Origin: Megamonas funiformis
Lineage (GTDB): Bacteria > Bacillota > Negativicutes > Selenomonadales > Selenomonadaceae
Direction of reading: 5' to 3'
Length of the DNA: 64,000 nucleotides
Assembly: GCF_010669225.1 (NCBI RefSeq)
Contig: NZ_CP048627.1
Span: forward strand, 868,001-932,000
Positions within the stretch are counted from its first letter, which is position 1; each line of letters starts with the position of its first letter. The notes beneath the pieces were generated by a model. The model had not been told where the DNA came from and did no database searches. It saw nothing but the letters and a program-made list of their open reading frames with translations. The translations under genes were made by a program, and so were the position numbers. This document shows positions 19,017 through 27,509 of the stretch, in pieces.

Positions 19017-19070
19017 AACCACCTTCATAATCATAATAAATTAATTATATCATATAATCTGAAGGTGGTT
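19017..19070 (-). promoter_or_regulatory. Inverted repeat spanning the promoter/leader and Shine-Dalgarno of the RHH gene
   Basis: Perfect 11-bp arms 19017-19027 and 19060-19070 (AACCACCTTCA / TGAAGGTGGTT) separated by 32 bases. On the minus strand the downstream arm is the ribosome-binding site AAGGTGG of the RHH gene, and the spacer holds TATAAT-like sequence. It could be a paired operator for autoregulation or an RNA stem hiding the ribosome-binding site. Confidence 0.5.
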
Positions 19071-19096
19071 GGTCTTTGTTAAATTTAGTAGAGATT

Positions 19097-19849
19097 TTAA
19101 GAAATTATAACTTGAATATGTTTACTTTCTAGCTCAGCTTTGATGATATCTGTAATATGATTATCTGTTATTACCATTTTTACACTATCTTTTAAATTTA
19201 AAGGAACAACGCTATGCTTAGAAAATTTTTCACTTTCAGTCAAAACGATTACTTGTTCTGCCTGAAGAGCCATATCACGCACAGCTTGAGCTCTCATTTG
19301 GTCTTTATTGGTAAAACCTATCTTTGAAGAATAGCCATCAGTGCCAATGAAAAAGAAATTTACAAAAAAATTCTCTGCACCTTGGCGAACCATAGGGCCT
19401 ACCATGACTTGAGAATCAGGCTGATAAATTCCACCGAGGAGAATGATTTGAAAATTAGCTTTACCGCGAATATAGTCGGCAATAAATGCACTATTAGTGA
19501 TGATGGTTAAATCTTTTTTAGACAAGGTTAAGTTTTCAGCTAAAAGAGCACAACAACTGCCATTTTCAATCATGATAGTATCGCCATCTTTTATGAGTTC
19601 GGTAGCTTTTTGAGCGATTTTGCGTTTTTCTTCATAATGATAAGCTATTCTGCCATTGATGTCATCGGTGCTACATAAAAGAGCAATACCATGTTCTCGT
19701 TTGATAATACCTTTATTTTCTAAAGCATCTAAATCTTTGCGGATAGTTACTTGAGAGACTTGTAATTTTTCTGCAAGTGCAGTTACTTCCATTTTATTTT
19801 CAGGTGAGAGTGTAAGCAATTCTAAGATTTTATTTGCTCTATTTTTCAT
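19097..19849 (-). CDS. DeoR-family transcriptional regulator
   Basis: A 250-residue regulator: N-terminal DeoR winged helix-turn-helix (LAEKLQVSQVTIRKDLDALENKGIIKREHG), then a sugar-phosphate-isomerase-like effector domain (IMIENGSCCALLAENL, IGTDGYSSKIGF). A frame extends four codons upstream to a TTG, but GGAG lies 6 bases before the ATG at 19849, so that start is chosen. It sits 67 bases after the activase on the same strand and probably controls the divergent glycyl radical enzyme locus. Confidence 0.88.
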   Translation of the reverse strand: MKNRANKILELLTLSPENKMEVTALAEKLQVSQVTIRKDLDALENKGIIKREHGIALLCSTDDINGRIAYHYEEKRKIAQKATELIKDGDTIMIENGSCCALLAENLTLSKKDLTIITNSAFIADYIRGKANFQIILLGGIYQPDSQVMVGPMVRQGAENFFVNFFFIGTDGYSSKIGFTNKDQMRAQAVRDMALQAEQVIVLTESEKFSKHSVVPLNLKDSVKMVITDNHITDIIKAELESKHIQVIIS

Positions 19850-19916
19850 TATAGACTCCAATCTTTAATAGAAATATTATCTATTAGTATAACACAAGCT
19901 TAAACGATTATAAAAA

Positions 19917-20831
19917 TTAGAAAAAGGCATGGATATCATTATCTAAAAATATTTGCAAATACTCTTGTAAGTCTTCACAATGAAGTGCAGGTTGATTTTC
20001 ATAAGCGTATTTTTTATTTAAAAGATAATATTTATTTTCGCCAAATTGATGAAATGGTAATAATTGACATTGATTACTACCTACATCATGTAAAACTTCA
20101 CAAAATCTTTTAGCGTCTTCTAAAGAGTCGTTGAATTTTGGTATTACAGGAATTCTAGGAAGAACTTTCTTGCCAGTGGAGATGGCATATTTCATATTAG
20201 TTAAAATCAATTTATTATCTACGCCAGTACCTTCGAGATGTTTTTGGCTATTCCAGTGTTTTAAATCAAATAAAATATAATCTATATATTGTATGATGTG
20301 CTGAAATTTTTCAGGAGTGCAAAAGCCAGTCGTTTCACAGCATGTATGTAGATTTTTTTCTTTAGCTGCGATTAATAATTCTTTGGCAAATTGAGTTTGC
20401 ATGAGAAATTCTCCGCCAGATAGAGTGATACCGCCATCACTTTCTTCATAAAAGACTTCATCTTGAAGCACTATATCTAAAACTTGTTGTACAGTTTTAA
20501 TTTCTCCTTCACTTGTTAATGCTTTTTGCGGACATGTATTTATACATTGTTTGCATAGAGTGCATTTATTAGTATCGATAAAAATATTATCGTTTTTTAA
20601 GGAAATAGCTTTTTGTAGACAAATTTCTAAGCAATGATGGCAATGAAGGCATTTTTTCTTATCCCAGAGAATTTGGATTTTAGCTAGTTGACTTTCGGGA
20701 TTAGCACACCATTTACAATGCAAAGGACAACCCTTGAAAAAAACTACAGTGCGGATACCAGGGCCATCATTTATACTGAATTTTTGAATATTAAAAATTA
20801 CACCTGTTTGCATATAATTAGCTTTACGCAT
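19917..20831 (-). CDS. Glycyl-radical enzyme activating protein (radical SAM, with two extra ferredoxin clusters)
   Basis: Uses SAM to install the glycyl radical on its partner enzyme. The radical SAM motif is C35-x3-C39-x2-C42 (KGCPLHCKWC). Two ferredoxin-like CxxCxxCxxxC motifs follow (C61-C71 and C90-C100), an insert seen in activases of dehydratase-type glycyl radical enzymes (glycerol, choline, hydroxyproline types) but not in classical PflA. GGITLSGGEFLMQ is also typical. The length of 304 residues is normal. It is divergent from its likely substrate enzyme across a 208-base regulatory gap. Confidence 0.93.
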   Translation of the reverse strand: MRKANYMQTGVIFNIQKFSINDGPGIRTVVFFKGCPLHCKWCANPESQLAKIQILWDKKKCLHCHHCLEICLQKAISLKNDNIFIDTNKCTLCKQCINTCPQKALTSEGEIKTVQQVLDIVLQDEVFYEESDGGITLSGGEFLMQTQFAKELLIAAKEKNLHTCCETTGFCTPEKFQHIIQYIDYILFDLKHWNSQKHLEGTGVDNKLILTNMKYAISTGKKVLPRIPVIPKFNDSLEDAKRFCEVLHDVGSNQCQLLPFHQFGENKYYLLNKKYAYENQPALHCEDLQEYLQIFLDNDIHAFF

Positions 20832-20900
20832 GATAACTTCCTCGCTTAATTTTACTTTATATAAATTATATCATTTTCTTTAATAAAAATAAATTACAAA

Positions 20901-20916
20901 ACTTTCATTTGAAAGT
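20901..20916. promoter_or_regulatory. Candidate DeoR operator
   Basis: Perfect palindrome ACTTTCA-TT-TGAAAGT in the divergent gap between the activase and the glycyl radical enzyme, upstream of the -35 of the latter. CTTTC-type half sites are known for several DeoR-family regulators. Binding by the adjacent DeoR protein is inferred. Confidence 0.35.
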
Positions 20917-20942
20917 AAATTTATTTATTAAGATAAAAAATA

Positions 20943-20971
20943 TTGACATATAAGTTTAAATAAGTTATTTT
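20943..20971 (+). promoter_or_regulatory. Putative promoter of the glycyl radical enzyme gene
   Basis: TTGACA (20943-20948), 17-base spacer, TATTTT (20966-20971). The -35 is perfect and the -10 weak, which would suit a regulated promoter. Confidence 0.45.
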
Positions 20972-21039
20972 AATTATAGATGAAATTGAAAATATTTACG
21001 AATTAAAATAATTTTTTATACTTGTTGGAGGTATTGATT

Positions 21040-23454
21040 ATGGAAAATAAAGCATATTTTGGCTCATTAACTGATAGAATGAAAGCTTTTCGTGAGGAAG
21101 TTTTAGATGAAAAGCCATATATTGATGCTCAAAGAGCTGTATTAGCTACACAAGTATATAGAGAAAATCAAAATCAGCCACGTGTAATGGTAAGAGCACT
21201 CATGCTACAAAAAATTTTAGAAAACATGAGCATTTATATTGAAGATAAAACTTTGATTGTAGGTAATCAGGCTACAAAAAATAAAAATGCCCCAATTTTT
21301 CCAGAATATACTATGGAGTTTGTATTAAACGAATTAGACCTTTTTGAAAAAAGAGATGGTGATGTTTTTTATATCACAGAAGAAACAAAACAGCAATTGA
21401 GAGATATAGCTCCATTTTGGGAAAATAATAATCTTCGTGCTAGAGGAGAAGCTCTTTTACCAGAAGAAGTTAGCGTATTTATGGAAACTGGCGTCTTTGG
21501 CATGGAAGGAAAATTAAATGCAGGAGATGCCCATTTAGCTGTCAATTATGAAAAAATCTTAGCTTTTGGTTTAAAAGGCTATGAAGAAAGAGTAAAAGAT
21601 TTAAAAGCAAAGCTTGACCTTACTGATCCAGATAGTATTGATAAAAATATATTTTATAAAGCTGTGTTAATCGTTATTGAAGCCGTTCATCAATTTGCAC
21701 AACGTTATAGTAAATTAGCTCAAGAATTAGCCGATAAAGAAAAAGATAGTAAACGAAAAGCTGAATTATTAGAGATAAGCAGAATTTGTGCTAAAGTTCC
21801 ATATGAACCAGCAACTTCTTTTTATGAAGCAGTGCAATCTGTATGGTTTATTCAATTGATTTTACAGATTGAATCCAATGGTCATTCCTTGAGTTATGGC
21901 AGATTTGACCAATATATGTATCCTTACTATATAAAAGATATTCAAGAAAAAGTCATCACCAAAGATGAAGCTTTAGAACTTTTGACTTGTTTATGGATAA
22001 AAACTTTAACTATTAATAAAGTGCGTTCCCAAGCTCATACTTTAAGTTCAGCAGGTTCACCAATGTATCAAAATGTTACTATCGGTGGGCAAACTCCAGA
22101 CAAAAAAGATGCTGTTAATGAATTGAGTTTTGTGGTATTGCAATCTGTAGCGCAGACTAGACTTACACAGCCAAATTTAACAGTTCGTTATCATAAAAAT
22201 ATCAATAAAGCATTCTTTGATGATTGTATTGAAGTTATGAAATTAGGCTTTGGTATGCCTGCTTTAAATAATGATGAAATCATCATTCCATCTTTTATCA
22301 ATTGGGGTGTAAAAGAAGAAGACGCTTATAATTATAGTGCTATTGGTTGTGTAGAAACTGCTGTTCCAGGAAAATGGGGCTATCGTTGTACTGGTATGTC
22401 TTATATAAATTTCCCAAGAGTACTTCTTTGTGCTATGAATGATGGTGTGGATTTAACTACAGGAAAACGCTTCACTAAAGGCTATGGCTATTTCAAAGAT
22501 ATGAAGAGCTATGAAGAATTATTATCTGCATGGGATAAAACTGTACGTGAAATGACTCGTTATAGTGTTATTGTCGAAAATGCTATTGATAAAGCTTCTG
22601 AGCGAGATGTGCCAGATATTTTATGTTCTGCACTTACTGATGATTGTATTGGTAGAGGAAAAACTATCAAAGAAGGCGGTGCAGTATATGATTTCATATC
22701 TGGACTTCAAGTCGGTATTGCCAATATGGCAGACTCTTTAGCTGCAATTAAAAAATTAGTTTTTGAAGAAAAGAAAATCACACCAATTCAACTTTGGAAT
22801 GCTATTTTAGATGATTTCCAATCTGATGAAAATAAAAAAATTCAGGCAATGTTGATTGATGAAGTGCCAAAATATGGTAATGATATTGATTATGTAGATA
22901 ATCTTGTAGTTGAAGCTTATGATTCTTATTTAGATGAAATCAAAAAATATCCAAATACTCGTTATCATAGAGGCCCAATCGGTGGTATTCGCTATGGTGG
23001 TACATCTTCAATCAGTGCCAATGTAGGTCAAGGTATGGGAACAATGGCGACACCTGATGGAAGAAATGCTTATGAACCACTTGCAGAAGGTTGTAGCCCT
23101 GCACATAATGCAGATAAAAATGGGCCAACAGCTGTATTTAAATCTGTTGCTAAATTGCCAACAGAAAAAATAACTGGTGGAGTGTTATTAAATCAAAAAA
23201 TGACACCGCAAATGCTTTCTACAGAAGAAAATAAACAAAAATTAGAAATGTTAATTCGTGCTTTCTTCAATAGATTGCATGGATATCATGTTCAATATAA
23301 TATCGTATCGAGAGAGACTTTGATTGATGCACAAAAATATCCAGAAAAACATAAAGATTTAATCGTACGCGTAGCAGGTTATAGTGCCTTTTTCAATGTT
23401 TTATCTAAGAAAACTCAAGATGATATCATCGGTAGAACTGAACAATGTTTATAA
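21040..23454 (+). CDS. Glycyl radical enzyme, PFL2/dehydratase-like subgroup, substrate unassigned
   Basis: An 804-residue glycyl radical enzyme. The radical glycine lies in RVAGYSAFF (Gly780); the thiyl cysteine is C437 in GCVE with catalytic Glu439. H165 and the GHS pair (H282, S283) align with the B12-independent glycerol dehydratase active site, but the position equal to its Asp447 is T451 here (CTGMSYINF), as in hydroxyproline-dehydratase-type enzymes. It is therefore neither classical pyruvate formate-lyase nor a canonical diol dehydratase. The ATG at 21040 has TTGGAGGT upstream; a longer TTG frame from 21022 includes that site and is rejected. Partners are the divergent activase and DeoR regulator. 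Confidence 0.9.
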   Translation: MENKAYFGSLTDRMKAFREEVLDEKPYIDAQRAVLATQVYRENQNQPRVMVRALMLQKILENMSIYIEDKTLIVGNQATKNKNAPIFPEYTMEFVLNELDLFEKRDGDVFYITEETKQQLRDIAPFWENNNLRARGEALLPEEVSVFMETGVFGMEGKLNAGDAHLAVNYEKILAFGLKGYEERVKDLKAKLDLTDPDSIDKNIFYKAVLIVIEAVHQFAQRYSKLAQELADKEKDSKRKAELLEISRICAKVPYEPATSFYEAVQSVWFIQLILQIESNGHSLSYGRFDQYMYPYYIKDIQEKVITKDEALELLTCLWIKTLTINKVRSQAHTLSSAGSPMYQNVTIGGQTPDKKDAVNELSFVVLQSVAQTRLTQPNLTVRYHKNINKAFFDDCIEVMKLGFGMPALNNDEIIIPSFINWGVKEEDAYNYSAIGCVETAVPGKWGYRCTGMSYINFPRVLLCAMNDGVDLTTGKRFTKGYGYFKDMKSYEELLSAWDKTVREMTRYSVIVENAIDKASERDVPDILCSALTDDCIGRGKTIKEGGAVYDFISGLQVGIANMADSLAAIKKLVFEEKKITPIQLWNAILDDFQSDENKKIQAMLIDEVPKYGNDIDYVDNLVVEAYDSYLDEIKKYPNTRYHRGPIGGIRYGGTSSISANVGQGMGTMATPDGRNAYEPLAEGCSPAHNADKNGPTAVFKSVAKLPTEKITGGVLLNQKMTPQMLSTEENKQKLEMLIRAFFNRLHGYHVQYNIVSRETLIDAQKYPEKHKDLIVRVAGYSAFFNVLSKKTQDDIIGRTEQCL

Positions 23455-23486
23455 TTTTAAATTGAATTTTTATTGAAATATATATA

Positions 23487-23525
23487 AGACTCAAATTAGT
23501 GTAAATGCTGATTTGAGTCTTTTTG
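23487..23525 (+). terminator. Terminator after the glycyl radical enzyme gene
   Basis: Arms 23487-23497 and 23511-23521 (AAGACTCAAAT and complement) followed by a T run. It separates the enzyme gene from the peptide transporter operon. Confidence 0.8.
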
Positions 23526-23567
23526 TTTATAAATTTATAGATATAGAATTTTGATGATATAATAAAT

Positions 23568-23596
23568 TTGCAGTTTAGATGATTAAATTTTATAAT
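23568..23596 (+). promoter_or_regulatory. Promoter of the peptide ABC transporter operon
   Basis: TTGCAG (23568-23573), 17-base spacer, TATAAT (23591-23596). A dyad AATATAG/CTATATT (23594-23600 and 23607-23613) overlaps the -10 and start region and could be an operator. Confidence 0.6.
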
Positions 23597-23629
23597 ATAG
23601 TTTAATCTATATTGGAGGTTAGATGAGAT

Positions 23630-24559
23630 ATGGGATATATAATTAAGCGAATTTTTAATGCATTTATTGTTTTATGGATAGTTATAACTATAACTTTTTT
23701 TCTAATGCATGCTATACCAGGAGGGCCTTTTACGGCAGAAAAATCTTTGCCTCCATATGTATTACATAGTATAGAAGAAAGATATAAATTAAATGACCCT
23801 TTATATAAACAGTATGGTGATTATTTATGCAATTTAGTACAAGGTGATTTAGGACCATCATTTAAATATCCAGGTCGTAGTGTAAATGATATCATCAAAG
23901 ACGGTTTTCCAGTATCTTTTAAATTGGGTATAGAAGCAATTTTAATAGCAATTATCATCGGCATACCAGCGGGAATATTAGCAGGTGTGAAAAAAGATAA
24001 ATGGCAAGATAGGGCAGTTAATTTTTTTACGACTTTAGGAGTTGCTGTGCCTAGTTTTGTTGTGGCGGCATTACTTATATATGTATTATCGACAAAATTG
24101 CATTTATTGCCAGCTGCTATGTGGAATGGTTGGCGATATGAAATCATGCCAGCTTTGGCTTTATCAGGAATGCCGATGTCATTTATCGCTAGATTGACGC
24201 GTTCTAGTATGCTGGATATTTTATCACAAGATTATATAAAAACAGCGAGAGCCAAAGGTTTATCATGGAGCAAAGTTTTGATAAAACACGCTTTGCCTAA
24301 TTCATTAATTCCTGTAGTAACTTATTTAGGCCCTATGACAGCTAGTATTTTGACAGGTAGTTTTGTCATTGAAACTATTTTTGCGATACCAGGATTGGGG
24401 CAATATTTTGTAACTAGTATTTATAATCGAGATTATACTGTAATTTTAGGTGTAACAATTTTTTATAGTGTGATTGTAATTGTTTTAAATATGGTAGTGG
24501 ATTTACTTTATCCGTTATTAGACCCACGCATTAAAATCGGTGAAGAAAAAGGTGAATGA
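23630..24559 (+). CDS. Peptide/nickel-type ABC transporter permease (DppB/OppB family)
   Basis: A 309-residue inner-membrane permease with six predicted hydrophobic segments. It opens with the family's YIIKRIFNAFIVLWIVITITF segment (split here by the ORF's own composition), has VPSFVVAALLIY, and the cytoplasmic EAA loop ARAKGLSWSKVLIKHALPNS that contacts the ATPases. It is first of four cotranscribed genes (B-C-D-F order). The operon lacks a substrate-binding protein, so the substrate cannot be assigned beyond oligopeptide- or nickel-like. Confidence 0.92.
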   Translation: MGYIIKRIFNAFIVLWIVITITFFLMHAIPGGPFTAEKSLPPYVLHSIEERYKLNDPLYKQYGDYLCNLVQGDLGPSFKYPGRSVNDIIKDGFPVSFKLGIEAILIAIIIGIPAGILAGVKKDKWQDRAVNFFTTLGVAVPSFVVAALLIYVLSTKLHLLPAAMWNGWRYEIMPALALSGMPMSFIARLTRSSMLDILSQDYIKTARAKGLSWSKVLIKHALPNSLIPVVTYLGPMTASILTGSFVIETIFAIPGLGQYFVTSIYNRDYTVILGVTIFYSVIVIVLNMVVDLLYPLLDPRIKIGEEKGE

Positions 24560-25470
24560 AGATGATAAATAAAGATTTATTTGTGCCTTTAGAGCGAGAA
24601 ATTTTGCAGGTGCAAAAAAAAGAAGAAACTTTGGGATATTGGCAAGATGCGTGGATTAGGTTAAAGAAAAATAAAATGGCTTTGCTGGGATTAATCATTA
24701 TCGTATGTTTGATAGTTGTAGCTATTTTCGGTCCTATTTTTTCTAGCCATACTTATGATGAACAGAATTTGATGATGACGAATAGTTCTCCTAGTTGGGA
24801 GCATTGGTTTGGTACGGATAATTTAGGTAGAGATATTTTTATTCGCGTGTTATATGGTGCGAGAATTTCTTTAGCTATTGGTATAGTGGCTAGTTTATTA
24901 AATCTTTTTATTGGTGTAATCTATGGCGGAATAGCAGGTTTTTGCGGTGGCAAGATTGACCGCATAATGATGAATATTGTTGATATTTTATATAGTGTAC
25001 CGACTTTATTATATGTGATTTTATTGATGGTAATTTTAAAGCCAGGGCTTATCAATATTTTTATTGCTTTAGGTATTGGTTATTGGTTACAAATGGCAAG
25101 AATTGTGCGTGGTCAGATATTATCAATGAAGGAACAAGAATTTATTTTGGCAGCCAAAACAATAGGTGTATCGAAAAAAAGAATTTTATTTAGACATTTA
25201 TTGCCAAATGCCATGGGGGCAATTATTGTAACAATGACATTAGCTATTCCTGATGCGATATTTACAGAAGCTTTTTTGAGTTTTATTGGACTAGGAGTTT
25301 CTGCACCGATGGCTAGTTGGGGCGTTTTAGCGTCAGAAGGTGTAAATAATTTACGTGCATATCCTTTTCAATTATTTTTTCCAGCAGTAGCTATCAGTGT
25401 CACTATGTTGGCTTTTAACTTTTTAGGTGATGGTCTGCGAGATGTTTTAGACCCTAAGATGCGTCGTTAA
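24556..25470 (+). CDS. Peptide/nickel-type ABC transporter permease (DppC/OppC family)
   Basis: A 304-residue second permease of the same importer: cytoplasmic N-terminus, first membrane segment near 40-62 (GLIIIVCLIVVAIFGP), the HWFGTDNLGRDIFIRVLYGARISL motif region typical of DppC, and EAA loop AAKTIGVSKKRILFRHLLPN. It overlaps dppB by 4 bases; an in-frame ATG at 24562 has better spacing to AGGTGA and may be the true start. Confidence 0.92.
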   Translation: MKMINKDLFVPLEREILQVQKKEETLGYWQDAWIRLKKNKMALLGLIIIVCLIVVAIFGPIFSSHTYDEQNLMMTNSSPSWEHWFGTDNLGRDIFIRVLYGARISLAIGIVASLLNLFIGVIYGGIAGFCGGKIDRIMMNIVDILYSVPTLLYVILLMVILKPGLINIFIALGIGYWLQMARIVRGQILSMKEQEFILAAKTIGVSKKRILFRHLLPNAMGAIIVTMTLAIPDAIFTEAFLSFIGLGVSAPMASWGVLASEGVNNLRAYPFQLFFPAVAISVTMLAFNFLGDGLRDVLDPKMRR

Positions 25471-25495
25471 AATAGTGAAGAAATGAGTGTTTACC

Positions 25496-26506
25496 ATGGA
25501 AGAAAATAAAGAAATTTTACAAGTAAAAGATTTAGCAGTTGCTTTTCAGACTTATCGAGGAAAAGTAAAAGCAGTACGCAATGTCAGTTTTGCTTTAAAA
25601 AGAGGACAAGCTTTGGGCATAGTGGGCGAGTCAGGCTGTGGAAAATCAGTAACGGCTCATGCTATCATGGGTTTATTGCCTAAAGAAAATAGCATAATTG
25701 AAAATGGTCAGATTTTATGGCAAGGTCAGGATTTAGTTAATTTTCAAGATGAAGATTTAGCCAAAATTCGTGGCAATAAAATTGCGATGATATTCCAAGA
25801 TCCAATGACATCTTTAAATCCTGTACTTACAATTGGTACGCAGATAAAAGAAGTTTTATTTTTGCATAAACAATTATCGGATAAAGAAGCGACAGAAAAA
25901 GCTGTAGAATTATTAAATTTAGTAGGGATACCATTTGCCCCAAAAAGATTGAAAGATTATCCCCATCAATTCAGTGGCGGTATGCGTCAACGTGTGATGA
26001 TTGCAATGGCACTTGCCTGTGAACCAGAATTATTGATAGCAGATGAGCCGACAACAGCTCTTGATGTAACTGTGCAGGCACAAATTTTAGATTTATTGAA
26101 ATCTTTACAAGAAAAATTAAATATGTCCATCATTATGATATCGCATGATTTAGGAGTTATTGCCAATATTTGCGATGAAGTAGCAGTTATGTATGCAGGT
26201 CAAATCGTAGAAAAAGCAAATGTTGATGATTTGTTTTATCATGCACATCACCCTTATACGCGAGGTTTATTAAAATCTTTGCCTCATTTAAATTTAAATA
26301 AAGAAGATAAATTATATGTGATCGATGGACAGCCACCAGATTTAAAAGAAAGTATTGATTATTGTCCATTTGTCAAACGATGTACAAAAGCAATGAAAAT
26401 CTGTATGCAATTGATGCCAGAAAAGACACAATTAAATAAAGATCATTATGTAAAATGTTGGTTGGAGCATGAATTTGCACCCAAAGAGAATAAGGAGGAA
26501 TTTTGA
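25496..26506 (+). CDS. Peptide ABC transporter ATP-binding protein (DppD/OppD family)
   Basis: ATPase subunit with Walker A GESGCGKS, signature FSGGMRQRVMIAMAL, Walker B LLIADEPTTALD and H-loop SHD. The C-terminal Oligo_HPY extension carries four cysteines (CPFVKRC, KIC, VKCW), typical of DppD/OppD. The ATG at 25496 is preferred over a GTG at 25487, but the ribosome-binding site is weak for both. Confidence 0.93.
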   Translation: MEENKEILQVKDLAVAFQTYRGKVKAVRNVSFALKRGQALGIVGESGCGKSVTAHAIMGLLPKENSIIENGQILWQGQDLVNFQDEDLAKIRGNKIAMIFQDPMTSLNPVLTIGTQIKEVLFLHKQLSDKEATEKAVELLNLVGIPFAPKRLKDYPHQFSGGMRQRVMIAMALACEPELLIADEPTTALDVTVQAQILDLLKSLQEKLNMSIIMISHDLGVIANICDEVAVMYAGQIVEKANVDDLFYHAHHPYTRGLLKSLPHLNLNKEDKLYVIDGQPPDLKESIDYCPFVKRCTKAMKICMQLMPEKTQLNKDHYVKCWLEHEFAPKENKEEF

Positions 26507-27462
26507 TGAATTTATTAGAAGTCAAAAATCTACATAAAGATTTTGTAGTGAAGCGTTCTTTTTGGGGAAGACCAAAACAGATTTTGAGAGCAGTAAATGA
26601 TGTCAGTTTTTCCATAGAAGAGGGAAAAACATTAGGTCTTGTAGGTGAGTCAGGCTGTGGAAAATCAACTACAGGTAGAACTATTATCGGTTTATATAAA
26701 CCGACAAAAGGCAAAATCATATTTGCAGGCAAAGATATTTCACAAAATAAAGAGATGACAAAAGATATTCAAATGATATTTCAAGATCCATATGCTTCAT
26801 TAAATCCAAGAATGACAGTGGCAGATATCATTGAAGAGCCTTTGCTTGTGCATAATTTATATACAGATAAAAAACAAAGACAAGAGCGTATCTATGAATT
26901 ATTGGAATTAGTGGGATTGAGTAAAGAGCAGGCAAACCGTTTTCCTCATGAATTTAGTGGCGGACAAAGACAGCGTATCGGTATAGCTAGAGCACTTGCT
27001 TGTGAACCTAAACTGATTATCTGCGATGAACCGATTTCGGCACTTGATGTATCTATTCAAGCACAAGTCGTAAATTTACTAGAAAAATTACAACATGAAT
27101 TAGGTCTGACATATTTATTTATCGCTCATGATTTAGCTATGGTACGTTATATCAGCCAAAAAGTAGCAGTTATGTATCTAGGGCAAATTGTAGAGCTTGC
27201 CGATACAGAAGATTTATATACAAATCCTCTACACCCATATACGAAAGCATTGTTATCTTCAATTCCATTGCCAGACCCACAAAAAGAAAAACATAAACAG
27301 CGAATTATCTTGCAAGGTGAATTGCCAGGTCCATTAAATCCGCCAAAAGGTTGTCCGTTCAATACACGTTGCCCAAAAGCTAAAGAATTTTGCAGACAGA
27401 AATTACCTGAAATGAAAATGATAAATAATAGATATGTACGTTGTCATCTTTATGATGAATAA
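26506..27462 (+). CDS. Peptide ABC transporter ATP-binding protein (DppF/OppF family)
   Basis: Second ATPase of the importer: Walker A GESGCGKST, Q-loop FQDPYASLNPRMTV (OppF hallmark), signature FSGGQRQRIGIARALA, Walker B LIICDEPISALD, and a cysteine-rich C-terminus (GCPFNTRCPKAKEFC, VRCH). AAGGAGGA (26492-26499) fits an ATG at 26506, which overlaps the dppD stop. Last gene of the operon, followed by a strong terminator. Confidence 0.94.
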   Translation: MNLLEVKNLHKDFVVKRSFWGRPKQILRAVNDVSFSIEEGKTLGLVGESGCGKSTTGRTIIGLYKPTKGKIIFAGKDISQNKEMTKDIQMIFQDPYASLNPRMTVADIIEEPLLVHNLYTDKKQRQERIYELLELVGLSKEQANRFPHEFSGGQRQRIGIARALACEPKLIICDEPISALDVSIQAQVVNLLEKLQHELGLTYLFIAHDLAMVRYISQKVAVMYLGQIVELADTEDLYTNPLHPYTKALLSSIPLPDPQKEKHKQRIILQGELPGPLNPPKGCPFNTRCPKAKEFCRQKLPEMKMINNRYVRCHLYDE

Positions 27463-27464
27463 GT

Positions 27465-27500
27465 AAAAGCACTATAGTTTTCATGCTATAGTGCTTTTTT
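27465..27500. terminator. Bidirectional terminator between dppF-like and uvrB
   Basis: Perfect 13-bp arms 27465-27477 and 27486-27498 (AAAAGCACTATAG and complement) with T-rich ends both ways; the genes converge here. Confidence 0.88.
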
Positions 27501-27509
27501 ATAAATAAA

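Noticed and set aside
21040-23454. Annotation as pyruvate formate-lyase or B12-independent glycerol dehydratase
   Set aside because: PFL needs adjacent double cysteines at the active site, whereas this has a single Cys in GCVE; the glycerol dehydratase Asp is replaced by Thr451.
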